From Mycobacterium colombiense (GTDB lineage Bacteria > Actinomycetota > Actinomycetes > Mycobacteriales > Mycobacteriaceae), in the NCBI RefSeq assembly GCF_003284975.1, contig NZ_QMEU01000048.1, positions 1-34,185 of the forward strand: a stretch of DNA of 34,185 bases. Reading direction: 5' to 3'. The translations under genes were made by a program, and so were the position numbers. The first letter of the stretch is position 1. Every line of letters starts with the position of its first letter. Shown here piece after piece: positions 24,223 to 32,261 of this stretch. Under the pieces are notes generated by a model. It did no database searches, was not told where the DNA came from, and saw only the letters and a list, made by a program, of their open reading frames with translations.

Positions 24223-27200
24223 GTGGCTCCCTTGGCTGTCGATCCGGAGGCGTTGTACGCCGCGGGTGGTGCCGTGGGTGCCGCCGGCGGCGGCCTGGCG
24301 GCGAGCCTGACGGTGCTGGCGGCGGGTTTTTCGGCCCACACCGGGGTGGATCGCGCCGGCGAGGTGTTCGGCCTGGCATACCAGGACACCGCCGAGTCGC
24401 TGCTGAAGGCAGTGGCTGCCGCCGTGAATGCGTGCCGTAAATGCGGGGCGCTTATCCAGCAGGGCGCGTCCAACTATTCGAAGGCGGAGGCGGCCTCGAC
24501 GCTAGGCGGCGGTGGCAGCATTTTGGCGGCGCCGCCCCCGCCGGATGAACTTGCCGCTCCCAAAGCCCCGGGAACGATGGGGCCCGGAGAGCCGCCACCG
24601 GCGCTATGGGCGATCGTCGAGTCGCTCGTCCTCGAGTTATGGCCCGACGGCGACGTGCCGGGTATGCATGCGGTCGCGTCTCGTTGGCGCGGTTTCGCCG
24701 CGGCGGCTAACGGGGTCCAGACGAGTCTCAACGCGGCTAAGACACTGCTGGATACCCAACACCTTCCTGAAGGTGACAAGATCGATAACGCTCTCAACGA
24801 AATAGGTGCTGCGGCAGCGACTATCGGCGCGCAATGCGGCAAGCTGGCCACTACCATCGACAAGTTCGCCGACAAAGTCGGCCACTCCCAACATGCGATC
24901 CGGGATCTGTTGCACCGGCTCGGATCCCTGGGCGACCTCGGTCACGACATCATGCTCATTATCGACGGCGACGCGTGGGACGAGATCAAGAAAATCGCCA
25001 AGGACATCAACGATGTACTGCACCATCTCGGGCAGGAGGCGCGCGCCTGCGTGCAGGGGATCAGACTGCTTACGGAAGCGGCCGATCGCGAGGTTGCCAC
25101 ATGCGAGAAGTACGCGCGCCGCGGGCTCACCACGTTCCTGGGAGAAGACGTCGGCAATCCGGTGGCGACCGCATTCGAGTTCGGGATAAATGCCCAGGAG
25201 GGCGTTCTCAAAGGTGCGGTCAACATGGGCTTAGGCCTTGCCGATCTCAGCCCACATTGGTTCGTCGTCGACCCCCAAGGTGCGGCCGCCACCTGGACCG
25301 GCCTGGCAAAGAATGCGTGGAAAGAGAGTTTGTTCAACGCTCCTCTGCATCCGAAGGAATTCGCGGACGCGAGACTTCAGGAGCTGAAAGGTCTTGTGCA
25401 TGCCGAGGATTGGACCAAAGATCGGCCCGGATTGGGCGCTGGTGAAGTCGCGTTCGACTTTGGCACGCTGATTTCGCCCGGCCTCGGTGAGGCGGGCGCG
25501 GCTGTTGACGGCGCAGGTGCGGCCGCACGGGGCGTCGAGGGCGAGGCGGAGGCCGTTGACGCCGCTGGACGTGCCGGCGGGAAAACGGGCGAAGGGCTTG
25601 GCGGCATCGCGGGTGCCCGCGGTGAGCTGAGCGGCATTACCAAGGCGAGCGCCGACCTGCCCCAAAAGCTCGAAGGCGTAACGAAGGATTTACCGGATAT
25701 CAAGCCGCCGGCAAGTGGCACTCCCGTGGCAATGCCACCCGGTAAGCCGATCGAGCCGCCGGTCGAGTCGGTACCTCGCCCGTCTGAGGGCGCCCCCGGC
25801 GCACCCCAGGGGTCGACGCCCGCGGCAACCACGCCGGCTCAGGCGGGCCCGCCCGGTGATTCGCCACCAGCCTCGAATGGTGCCAATGGCGTTCCGCGCG
25901 AGCCGAATTCGTCGCCCGCCCCTTCTGCACCGCCGGGTGGTCCCGTCGGCCCGCAAGGCCCTGCGTCCGTTCCCGCTGCGACGCCAGGCGGCCCGGGTGG
26001 GCTGCATGAACCGGCTGCAGAGCCCGCTCCTACGCCGGCACCGGCTGCGCCGGGCGCTCCCGGGGGCCCGCACGATCCGGCGTCTGTGCCATCCGGCGGC
26101 CCGCACGAACCCACCGCGGTGCCGGCGGAGCAGCCGCATGAGCCGGTCTCCGTGCCGGCCGGTGGCCCGCGTGAACCGGTTTCGGTGCCGACCGCCGGTC
26201 CACGCCTTCCGTCTGTGCAGGCGGCGGCTGGCGACGGGTTGCCGTCGGCAACCCCGCAACTACTCGACCATTCGTCGCTGCCCGTGTCGCCGAGCGGATC
26301 TTCCGCTGAGACCGCGCCTATCGGCCCCCACCCATCGGCACCTTCACCTCCCTCAGCGGGTCCGCGCTTCGAGGTCCCAGGCGGGCGCCCGACCGAATTG
26401 CCGACGCCGAGCGGTGGTGGCACGCATGGTCCCGGTGACGGCGGTCCGCCAGATGGACGCCCGCCCGACGGGCCACACGGCGGCGATCCAAATGGGCGTG
26501 GCGATGGCGATGGAGGTCCGCCGGGAGATCGGCCAGACGGGAAGGGTTCGGACGGCGATGACCCCTCGGGGCATGGTCATGGCGGCTCGCCCGGCGAGCG
26601 TCAAGACCCCGTCCATTCGCGCGAGTCGTCCGGCGACGGGTGGCATCGGTTGCCGGACGAGGAACTTGACCCTCACTATGGCGAGCCGTTGGACGATCAC
26701 TGGGATTTCGCTGACGATCCAGTGGATCCTTCTAAAGTCCAGGGCGACGTCGCCAAACTCATTCGTGATCCCGAAGCGCCATTCGGTCGTGATGCCGGAG
26801 GACATCCCTACACTGCAGAGCAATACGCAGAACGATTCAACCGCTTAGGGCCCGAAGGTCAACGATGGATGAACTTTCCTGGTAACGCCGGCGCTGTCCC
26901 GCATACCCGGGTCGCATACACGGATGCCGCGTCTTACACGCGGGATTATGGTTCTTTACTCGATCGGATCGGCAAGGCCGATGGAAAATATCTGGCTGTT
27001 ATGCAGGAGGGACAAGCCGCATCATGGGAGCAGCGCGCCCTGCATGTGAACTCGCTTCACGATCCCCATAACGCCTACACTTTTGATCACCTCCCGGATA
27101 AGTGGACCATTGAAGTGTCGGAGGTTGCGCCCGGAGTAGGCCAACCGGGTGGCTCATTGCAGGTTCGCGTGTTCAACTCGGAAGGTAGGCCAATGACGGT

Positions 27201-27240
27201 CGAAGAACTCACTGATCCGGACATCGGAGTGTTGAGATGA
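24223..27240 (+). CDS. CpnT-like toxin precursor with C-terminal TNT (NAD+ glycohydrolase) domain
   Basis: This is a homologue of CpnT (Rv3903c), an outer-membrane/exported protein whose C-terminal domain (TNT) hydrolyses NAD+ in host or competing cells. From GTG 24223 it starts MAPLAVDPEALYAAGGAV, very like CpnT. The helical N-terminal part (about 1-440) has two regions resembling WXG100-type substrates, then a Pro/Gly/Ser-rich linker (about 470-800). The TNT domain (about 804-1005) has GWHRLPDEELDPHYGEPL, DRIG (Arg915), GKYLAVM (Tyr923), WEQRAL (Arg938) and GQPGGSLQ (Gln980). By my alignment with recalled CpnT, residue 950 is Asn where CpnT has the catalytic His792, while Gln980 matches Gln822. 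It is about 160 residues longer than CpnT, from the linker. The immunity gene overlaps its stop. No EsxE/EsxF-like genes are nearby. Confidence 0.9.
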   Translation: MAPLAVDPEALYAAGGAVGAAGGGLAASLTVLAAGFSAHTGVDRAGEVFGLAYQDTAESLLKAVAAAVNACRKCGALIQQGASNYSKAEAASTLGGGGSILAAPPPPDELAAPKAPGTMGPGEPPPALWAIVESLVLELWPDGDVPGMHAVASRWRGFAAAANGVQTSLNAAKTLLDTQHLPEGDKIDNALNEIGAAAATIGAQCGKLATTIDKFADKVGHSQHAIRDLLHRLGSLGDLGHDIMLIIDGDAWDEIKKIAKDINDVLHHLGQEARACVQGIRLLTEAADREVATCEKYARRGLTTFLGEDVGNPVATAFEFGINAQEGVLKGAVNMGLGLADLSPHWFVVDPQGAAATWTGLAKNAWKESLFNAPLHPKEFADARLQELKGLVHAEDWTKDRPGLGAGEVAFDFGTLISPGLGEAGAAVDGAGAAARGVEGEAEAVDAAGRAGGKTGEGLGGIAGARGELSGITKASADLPQKLEGVTKDLPDIKPPASGTPVAMPPGKPIEPPVESVPRPSEGAPGAPQGSTPAATTPAQAGPPGDSPPASNGANGVPREPNSSPAPSAPPGGPVGPQGPASVPAATPGGPGGLHEPAAEPAPTPAPAAPGAPGGPHDPASVPSGGPHEPTAVPAEQPHEPVSVPAGGPREPVSVPTAGPRLPSVQAAAGDGLPSATPQLLDHSSLPVSPSGSSAETAPIGPHPSAPSPPSAGPRFEVPGGRPTELPTPSGGGTHGPGDGGPPDGRPPDGPHGGDPNGRGDGDGGPPGDRPDGKGSDGDDPSGHGHGGSPGERQDPVHSRESSGDGWHRLPDEELDPHYGEPLDDHWDFADDPVDPSKVQGDVAKLIRDPEAPFGRDAGGHPYTAEQYAERFNRLGPEGQRWMNFPGNAGAVPHTRVAYTDAASYTRDYGSLLDRIGKADGKYLAVMQEGQAASWEQRALHVNSLHDPHNAYTFDHLPDKWTIEVSEVAPGVGQPGGSLQVRVFNSEGRPMTVEELTDPDIGVLR

Positions 27241-27773
27241 CGGGTGGCATCGAAGTCTCACAACGCCTTGAGCAGTGGGCCAAATTGGCTGGTTACACAC
27301 TCACAACGGGTCCAAGCACGAACGACGGGCGGCCATTGTTTTGGTCGGCTCTAGGGGAGACCCGGCTCTTTATCGGGAGAGGACAAGACGGTTGGTTCGT
27401 TATTACTGATTCCGACCGAATGGAATCCGAAATGTTCGTCCTGGCGGCCCCCTCCATCGAGACCATTGAGAAGTACCTGTTCGGTAAGTTTGGCATGTAT
27501 ATCCGCAACATTAGGGGTTTGCCTCGGGTGGGCGTACCAGCCGCGGCAAACGAAGTAAGTCCCGAATTCAACATGGAAACTCGCGACTATGAAGGTGTCG
27601 AACGCTTCGCTCTGATTTCTCGTGATGGTTCGACGGTAGCTATCGGAAGCGCTGACAAAGTAACTGCGACTGCGGAACTCAGGAAACTGGCCCTCTATTC
27701 GGCGTCGACGATTGATCAAATTGAAGCCTCGGCACTCGATCCAGATGGAAAGCCACTCTTTGAGCGTCGATGA
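27237..27773 (+). CDS. Immunity protein to the TNT toxin (Imm61/IFT-like)
   Basis: The 178 residues resemble IFT (Rv3902c), the cytoplasmic antitoxin that binds TNT and blocks its NAD+ hydrolysis. Matching features are RLEQWAKLAGYTLTTGPSTN, GETRLFIGRGQDGWFVI, TDSDRMESEMFVLAAPS, IEKYLFGKFG and the end GKPLFERR. ATG 27237 overlaps the toxin TGA by four bases, so translation is coupled and toxin and antitoxin are made together. It has no signal peptide, as expected for a cytoplasmic inhibitor. The gene is clearly richer in A and T than the rest of the window, like the toxin domain just upstream. It is followed after 39 bases by a gene on the other strand. Confidence 0.9.
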   Translation: MTGGIEVSQRLEQWAKLAGYTLTTGPSTNDGRPLFWSALGETRLFIGRGQDGWFVITDSDRMESEMFVLAAPSIETIEKYLFGKFGMYIRNIRGLPRVGVPAAANEVSPEFNMETRDYEGVERFALISRDGSTVAIGSADKVTATAELRKLALYSASTIDQIEASALDPDGKPLFERR

Positions 27774-27812
27774 CTTCAATCGAACTCTGTTAGATCAGGT
27801 CCGCAGCAGAAC

Positions 27813-28223
27813 CTACTCGCCCCGGTCCAAAAGATCCGATGACCCGAGCACCCGCTCGATCTGAACCTCGATGACCACGCGTCGTGGATTGGGGCGCGGG
27901 GTGCGATAGCGCTGGGCGTATCGCAGCTCGGCGTCGCGCACGGCGTCGGGGTCGTTGTTGACCTTGGACCGGCCCTCCAGCGACAGCCACCGCGCGCCGT
28001 CCACCTGGCTGAGCACGGCCAGCCCGCCGCGATCGGCGTTGACCGCCTTCTGCGAACCCCCGGTCGTGATGACCCGCGCGATGTGCGTCTTGGGATCGAA
28101 GGTGAATCCGACCGCCACTACGTGCGGCGAATTGTCGGCTCGCAGCGTGGTCAGCATGGCCAGATGCCGTTCCGACAGGAACGCCAGCGCATCGTCGGTG
28201 AGCCGGGTAGTGGTATTCGCCAT
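27813..28223 (-). CDS. F420/flavin-dependent reductase of the PNPOx-like family (Rv2074 type)
   Basis: The 136-residue protein is nearly identical to Rv2074, which was first called a pyridoxamine phosphate oxidase and later reported as an F420H2-dependent biliverdin reductase. It is a split beta-barrel protein with conserved segments RHLAMLTTLRADNSPHVVAV, FTFDPKTHIARVITTGG, SQKAVNADR and QVDGARWLSLEGRSKVNND. The start at ATG 28223 (MANTTTRLTDDALAFLSERH) matches Rv2074; a longer frame to 28403 adds 60 Arg/Pro-rich residues that overlap the next gene on the other strand and is unlikely. It is divergent from the SDR gene with only about 35 bases between starts. Confidence 0.93.
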   Translation of the reverse strand: MANTTTRLTDDALAFLSERHLAMLTTLRADNSPHVVAVGFTFDPKTHIARVITTGGSQKAVNADRGGLAVLSQVDGARWLSLEGRSKVNNDPDAVRDAELRYAQRYRTPRPNPRRVVIEVQIERVLGSSDLLDRGE

Positions 28224-28258
28224 CAACGCCCACGCTAGCGCAGGTGATAATCGCAGCC

Positions 28259-29008
28259 GTGGACGACACGGGCGCAGGTCCAGTACTGATCCTGGGTGGC
28301 CGCAGCGAGATCGGGATCGAACTGGCTCAACTGTTGGCGCCGGGCGCGACGGTCGTGCTGGCGGCGCGGCGCGCCGATCAACTCGCTGACCAGGTCGACG
28401 CACTCAAAGCCGCCGGCGCCGCAGCGGTCGAGACCCGGGAATTTGATGCCGACGACCTGGCCTCGCACGGGCCGCTGGTCGCCTCGATCATCGCCGAGCA
28501 CGGTCCCATCGGTACCGCGGTCTTGGCGTTCGGCATCCTGGGCGACCAGGCCCGCGCCGAAATCGACGCCGCGCACGCGGTCGCCGTCGTGCACACCGAC
28601 TACCTCGCCCAGGTCAGCCTGCTCACCCATTTGGCCACCGCGATGCGGAAAGCGGGCAAAGGCCGGCTGGTGGTGTTCTCCTCGATCGCCGGCGCACGCG
28701 TGCGTCGCGCCAACTACGTCTACGGTTCGGCCAAGGCCGGCCTGGACGGCTTCGCCAGCGGCTTGGCCGACGCGCTGCACGGCACCGGCGTCCGCCTGCT
28801 GATCGCCCGCCCGGGATTCGTCATCGGCCGCATGACAGAAGGCATGTCGCCCGCACCGCTGTCGAGCACACCCGCCCAGGTGGCCGCCGCGACCGCACGA
28901 GCGCTCGCAAAGGGCCGCCGCACGGTGTGGATCCCGTGGGCGCTCGGACCGGCGGCGGCCGTGATGCGCCTGCTGCCGCAGTTCATCTGGCGCAGGATGC
29001 CGCGATGA
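28259..29008 (+). CDS. Short-chain dehydrogenase/reductase (Rv2073c type)
   Basis: The protein is a Rossmann-fold oxidoreductase of 249 residues from GTG 28259. The nucleotide-binding motif is LILGGRSEIGIEL, the substrate-binding segment is VLAFGILGDQAR, and catalytic Tyr and Lys lie in YVYGSAKAG (about 150-160). The C-terminal region (VIGRMTEGMSPAPLSSTPAQ) is typical of mycobacterial SDRs. The substrate is unknown. A start at GTG 28244 would add five residues (MIIAA); I prefer 28259 because the M. tuberculosis protein begins MDDTG, as I recall, and AGGTGA lies upstream at 28242. The stop is followed directly by a repeat element and cobL. Confidence 0.9.
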   Translation: MDDTGAGPVLILGGRSEIGIELAQLLAPGATVVLAARRADQLADQVDALKAAGAAAVETREFDADDLASHGPLVASIIAEHGPIGTAVLAFGILGDQARAEIDAAHAVAVVHTDYLAQVSLLTHLATAMRKAGKGRLVVFSSIAGARVRRANYVYGSAKAGLDGFASGLADALHGTGVRLLIARPGFVIGRMTEGMSPAPLSSTPAQVAAATARALAKGRRTVWIPWALGPAAAVMRLLPQFIWRRMPR

Positions 29009-29057
29009 TTCGCGCCGCCGACGATGCAGAGCGAAGCGATGAGGAGGAGCGTCGCAT
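29009..29057 (+). repeat. MIRU-like short repeat, copy B, at the SDR-cobL junction
   Basis: The 49 bases run from directly after the SDR stop (TGA 29006-29008) to the cobL ATG (29058). They share CGACGATGCAGAGCG-AGCGATG and a purine-rich GAGGAGGAG with copy A at 13612-13660. The two copies have the same length and the same relation to the stop and start codons of the flanking genes. The element supplies the cobL ribosome-binding site. Confidence 0.7.
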
Positions 29058-30224
29058 ATGATCATCGTGGTCGGCATCGGCGCCGACGGCATGCCCGGAC
29101 TCGGTGAAGCATCGCGCACCGAACTCCGCAGGGCCGCAATCATTTACGGCTCCCAGCGGCAACTCGACCTCCTCGACGACACCGTGCCCGCGCCGCGGCG
29201 ACAATGGCCGTCGCCGATGTTGCCCGCGCTGCGAACGTTGCTCGACGAGCACACGGGCGACGTGCATGTGGTGGCCAGCGGCGACCCGCTGCTGCACGGC
29301 ATCGGCGGCACCCTGATCCGCCTGCACGGCCGCTACAACGTCAGGGTGCTGCCGCACGTGTCCTCAGTGACGTTGGCGTGCGCGCGAATGGGCTGGAACG
29401 TCCACGACACCGAGGTGATCAGCCTGGTCACCGCGCAGCCGCGCACCGCGGTACGCCGCGGCGGCCAAGCGATCGTGCTGTCGCAGAACAAGTCCACGCC
29501 AAACGAACTCGCCGCACTGCTCACCGCGCATGGGCGCGGCGAGTCCGAATTCACCGTCCTCGAACGCCTCGGCGGCCCAGGCGAGCACCGCCGCGACGGC
29601 ACCGCCCGCGACTGGGACGTCGACCGAGACCTCGACGACCTCAACGTGATTGCCGTGCGCTACCTGCCCGACGACCGTGTCTCACCACTACCCGACGACG
29701 CATTCACCCACGACGGGCAGATCACCAAGCAGGGGATCCGCGCGGTGACCTTGGCCGCCCTGGCGCCGCGGCCGGGGGAGCGGTTGTGGGACGTTGGCGC
29801 CGGCTCCGGCAGCATCAGCGTCGAGTGGTGCCTGAGCGGGCGCGGTTGCAGCGCAGTGGCATTCGAGCGCGACGAGCGGCGCAGGCACAATCTCGACAAC
29901 AACGCCACGACCTTCGGGGCCGACATCGAGGTGCGCGGCGAGGCTCCGGACGCATTCGCCGGCGCCGAGCCGCCGTCGGCGATCTTCATCGGCGGCGGAC
30001 TGACCCAGCCCGGTCTGCTCGAAGCCTGCCTGCACAACCTGCCCGCCGGCGGACGGCTCGTCGTCAATGCGGTCACCACCGAATCGGAAGCCGTTCTGGC
30101 GCAAGCACATCAGCGCCTGGGCGGCCAGCTGCGACGCTTCCAGCATTATCACGGTGAGCCGCTGGGTGCCTTCACCGGCTGGCGCCCGCAGTATCCGGTC
30201 ACCCAGTGGGTGGTGACCAAGTGA
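29058..30224 (+). CDS. cobL: Precorrin-6Y C5,15-methyltransferase (decarboxylating) CobL
   Basis: CobL methylates C5 and C15 of precorrin-6Y and removes a carboxyl group in the aerobic cobalamin pathway. The 388 residues are the usual fusion of a CobE/CbiE-like tetrapyrrole methylase (about 1-200, with VVGIGADGMPGL, HVVASGDPLLHG and LPHVSSVTLACARMGWNV) and a CbiT-like methyltransferase with SAM motif DVGAGSGSISVEW (about 245-257). ATG 29058 follows a strong GAGGAGGAG in the preceding repeat. The gene overlaps cobM by four bases (GTGA at 30221-30224). It starts the cobL-cobM-cobK operon. Confidence 0.96.
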   Translation: MIIVVGIGADGMPGLGEASRTELRRAAIIYGSQRQLDLLDDTVPAPRRQWPSPMLPALRTLLDEHTGDVHVVASGDPLLHGIGGTLIRLHGRYNVRVLPHVSSVTLACARMGWNVHDTEVISLVTAQPRTAVRRGGQAIVLSQNKSTPNELAALLTAHGRGESEFTVLERLGGPGEHRRDGTARDWDVDRDLDDLNVIAVRYLPDDRVSPLPDDAFTHDGQITKQGIRAVTLAALAPRPGERLWDVGAGSGSISVEWCLSGRGCSAVAFERDERRRHNLDNNATTFGADIEVRGEAPDAFAGAEPPSAIFIGGGLTQPGLLEACLHNLPAGGRLVVNAVTTESEAVLAQAHQRLGGQLRRFQHYHGEPLGAFTGWRPQYPVTQWVVTK

Positions 30225-30976
30225 CCGTGTATTTCATCGGCGCCGGACCGGGTGCCGCCGACCTCATCACCGTGCGCGGTCAGCGGCTCCTGCGATCCTG
30301 CCCGGTGTGCCTGTACGCCGGATCGATCATGCCCGACGACCTGCTTGCCCTGTGCCCGCCCGATGCGAAAGTTGTTGACACCGGCCCGCTGACGCTCGAG
30401 CAGATCATCACCGAACTCGGCGAGGCGCACGCCGCCGGCCACGACGTGGCGCGCCTGCATTCCGGTGACCCCTCGCTGTACAGCGCGCTGGCCGAGCAGT
30501 GCCGCCGGCTCGACGCCCTGGGCATCGACTACGAAATCGTGCCCGGGGTCCCGGCTTTCGCCGCCGCCGCGGCCGCGCTGAAGCGCGAGCTCACCGTTCC
30601 GGGGGTGGCGCAGACGGTGACCTTGACCCGGGTGGCGACCCTGTCGACGGCCATGCCGCCCGGCGAAGACCTGAAGACGCTGGCCCAGTCCGGCGCGACC
30701 CTGGTCCTGCATCTGGCCGCAGCCCAGATCGACGCCATCGTTCCGCAACTGCTCGAAGGCGGCTATGGCGCCGAGACACCCGCGGCCGTCGTGGCTTTCG
30801 CCAGCTGGCCGCAAGAGGCGGTGCTGCGCGGCACGCTGGCCGACATCGCCGAGCAGATGCATCGGGCCGGTATCACCAAGACGGCTGTCATCGTCGTCGG
30901 CGACGCGCTGACCGCCGGGGGATTCACCGACAGCTACCTGTATTCGACCGGGCGGGCGCGGGGGAGCCGGCACTGA
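30221..30976 (+). CDS. cobM: Precorrin-4 C11-methyltransferase CobM
   Basis: CobM transfers a methyl group to C11 of precorrin-4. The 251 residues from GTG 30221 include the tetrapyrrole methylase signatures YFIGAGPGAADLITVRGQRL and GHDVARLHSGDPSLYSALAE, plus PGVPAFAAAAAALKRELTVP. The start is the first one that gives a standard N-terminus; it overlaps the cobL TGA by four bases. Its own stop shares a base with the cobK ATG (TGATG at 30974-30978), so all three genes are tightly coupled. Confidence 0.96.
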   Translation: MTVYFIGAGPGAADLITVRGQRLLRSCPVCLYAGSIMPDDLLALCPPDAKVVDTGPLTLEQIITELGEAHAAGHDVARLHSGDPSLYSALAEQCRRLDALGIDYEIVPGVPAFAAAAAALKRELTVPGVAQTVTLTRVATLSTAMPPGEDLKTLAQSGATLVLHLAAAQIDAIVPQLLEGGYGAETPAAVVAFASWPQEAVLRGTLADIAEQMHRAGITKTAVIVVGDALTAGGFTDSYLYSTGRARGSRH

Positions 30977-31710
30977 TGCGGGTCCTGCTGCTCGGCGGCA
31001 CCGGTGAGGCGCGCGCCCTCGCCAAAGCGCTGCATCCCCGCATCGACATCGTCAGCTCCCTGGCCGGCCGGGTGCCCGACCCCGCCCTGCCGGTCGGCCC
31101 CGTGCGCATCGGGGGGTTCGGCGGCGTCGACGGGTTACGGCGCTGGCTGCACGACGAACGCATCGACGCCGTCGTCGACGCCACCCACCCGTTCGCGGCC
31201 ACCATGACGGCGCATGCCGCCGCCGCCTGCGCCGAATTGCGGATTCCCCACCTGATCCTGGCGCGCCCCGCCTGGGACCCGGGCCCCGCTATCGTCGTCG
31301 AGTCCGACACCGAGGCCGCGGAAAACGTTGCTCGGCAAGGCTATTCGCGGGTGTTTCTGACCACCGGGCGCTCGAGCGTGCGGGCCTTCGCCGGCAGCGA
31401 CGCGTGGTTTCTGATCCGTGCGGTCACCGATCCCGACCCTTCGGCATTGCCGCGCCGTCACCGGGTGGTGCTCTCCCGCGGACCGTATGGCTACGACGAC
31501 GAGTTCGCTCTGCTGCGGGACCACCGCATCGACGCGCTGGTCACCAAGAACAGCGGCGGGGACATGACCCGCGCGAAGCTGGATGCCGCCGCGGCGCTGA
31601 ACGTTGCGGTGGTGATGGTGGCACGCCCGCCGCTACCGGCCGGCGTGTCGACCGTCGGCACGGTGGCCGAGGCCGCCGAATGGGTTGGCGCGCTGGCCGA
31701 TTCGCGCTAG
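30976..31710 (+). CDS. cobK: Precorrin-6X reductase CobK
   Basis: CobK reduces precorrin-6X to precorrin-6Y with NADPH. The 244 residues, as in M. tuberculosis, start MRVLLLGGTGEARALAKAL and include DATHPFAATMTAHAAAAC and LVTKNSGGDMTRAKLDAAA, typical of the family. The longer open frame to 30499 reads as shadow sequence of cobM. The stop TAG (31708-31710) and that of sigC on the other strand share the palindrome CTAG (31707-31710), so the two genes end on the same four bases. Confidence 0.96.
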   Translation: MRVLLLGGTGEARALAKALHPRIDIVSSLAGRVPDPALPVGPVRIGGFGGVDGLRRWLHDERIDAVVDATHPFAATMTAHAAAACAELRIPHLILARPAWDPGPAIVVESDTEAAENVARQGYSRVFLTTGRSSVRAFAGSDAWFLIRAVTDPDPSALPRRHRVVLSRGPYGYDDEFALLRDHRIDALVTKNSGGDMTRAKLDAAAALNVAVVMVARPPLPAGVSTVGTVAEAAEWVGALADSR

Positions 31711-32261
31711 CCGGTCAGGTGGCCGCGCTCGCCGTCGGCCAGCAGCGCGTCGCGGGCGCGCGCGACGCGGGAACGGATGGTGCCCACCGGGCAACCGCAG
31801 ACCGCGGCGGCGTCGGCGTAGGGCAGGCCGAGCAGTTGGGTGAGCAGAAGCGCTTCGCGCTGTTCGGCGTTGAGGTTGGCGATCATGGTGGTCACCTCGA
31901 CCAGGTCCTCGAAGCCCCGAGCGTGCCGGTCCGCGCGCACCACGTGCTCGGGATCGGCGCCCATGGCCGCGCGGGGTCGCGACTGCAGGTGGCGAATGTG
32001 GTCGGCCACCACGCGGCGGGCGATCGAGAGCAGCCAGGTCCGCGCGCTTGAACGCCCGGAGAACCGCTCGATGGCGCCGATGGCGCGCAGAAAGGTCTCT
32101 TGGGTCAGATCGTCGGCGCTGCCCGCATCCGACAGATAGGCGACGAACCGCCACACGTCTTGCTGGGTGGCTTTGATGAATGCCTCGAGCGCTCGCGCGT
32201 TTCCGCGCGCGGCTGACAACGCGAGCTCGGTTACGGCCTCGTCATCGCTCGGCGCGATCAT
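31707..32261 (-). CDS. sigC: ECF sigma factor SigC
   Basis: SigC is an extracytoplasmic-function sigma factor of RNA polymerase; in M. tuberculosis it affects virulence and, as reported, copper-related genes. The 184 residues contain region 2 (about 27-95, with FVAYLSDAGSADDLTQETFL and ARTWLLSIARRVVADHIRHL) and region 4 (about 125-175, NAEQREALLLTQLLGLPYAD and CPVGTIRSRVARARDALLAD). ATG 32261 gives MIAPSDDEAVTELALSAARG, close to the M. tuberculosis N-terminus. AAAGGTGG lies 7 bases upstream. The frame remains open upstream into a membrane protein. I treat them as two genes because a ribosome-binding site and a -10 are present, but a read-through fusion of 469 residues is possible. Confidence 0.93.
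   Translation of the reverse strand: MIAPSDDEAVTELALSAARGNARALEAFIKATQQDVWRFVAYLSDAGSADDLTQETFLRAIGAIERFSGRSSARTWLLSIARRVVADHIRHLQSRPRAAMGADPEHVVRADRHARGFEDLVEVTTMIANLNAEQREALLLTQLLGLPYADAAAVCGCPVGTIRSRVARARDALLADGERGHLTG

Noticed and set aside
25740..26640. Repeated Pro/Gly codons of the toxin linker as a possible tandem repeat array or CRISPR
   Set aside because: The repeats are irregular at DNA level and explained by a low-complexity protein linker; no spacer pattern is present.
25715..26848. Long open frame of 377 codons in another phase inside the toxin gene
   Set aside because: It is rich in Arg and Pro in the manner of shifted readings of GC-rich Pro/Gly linkers and shows no recognisable motif.
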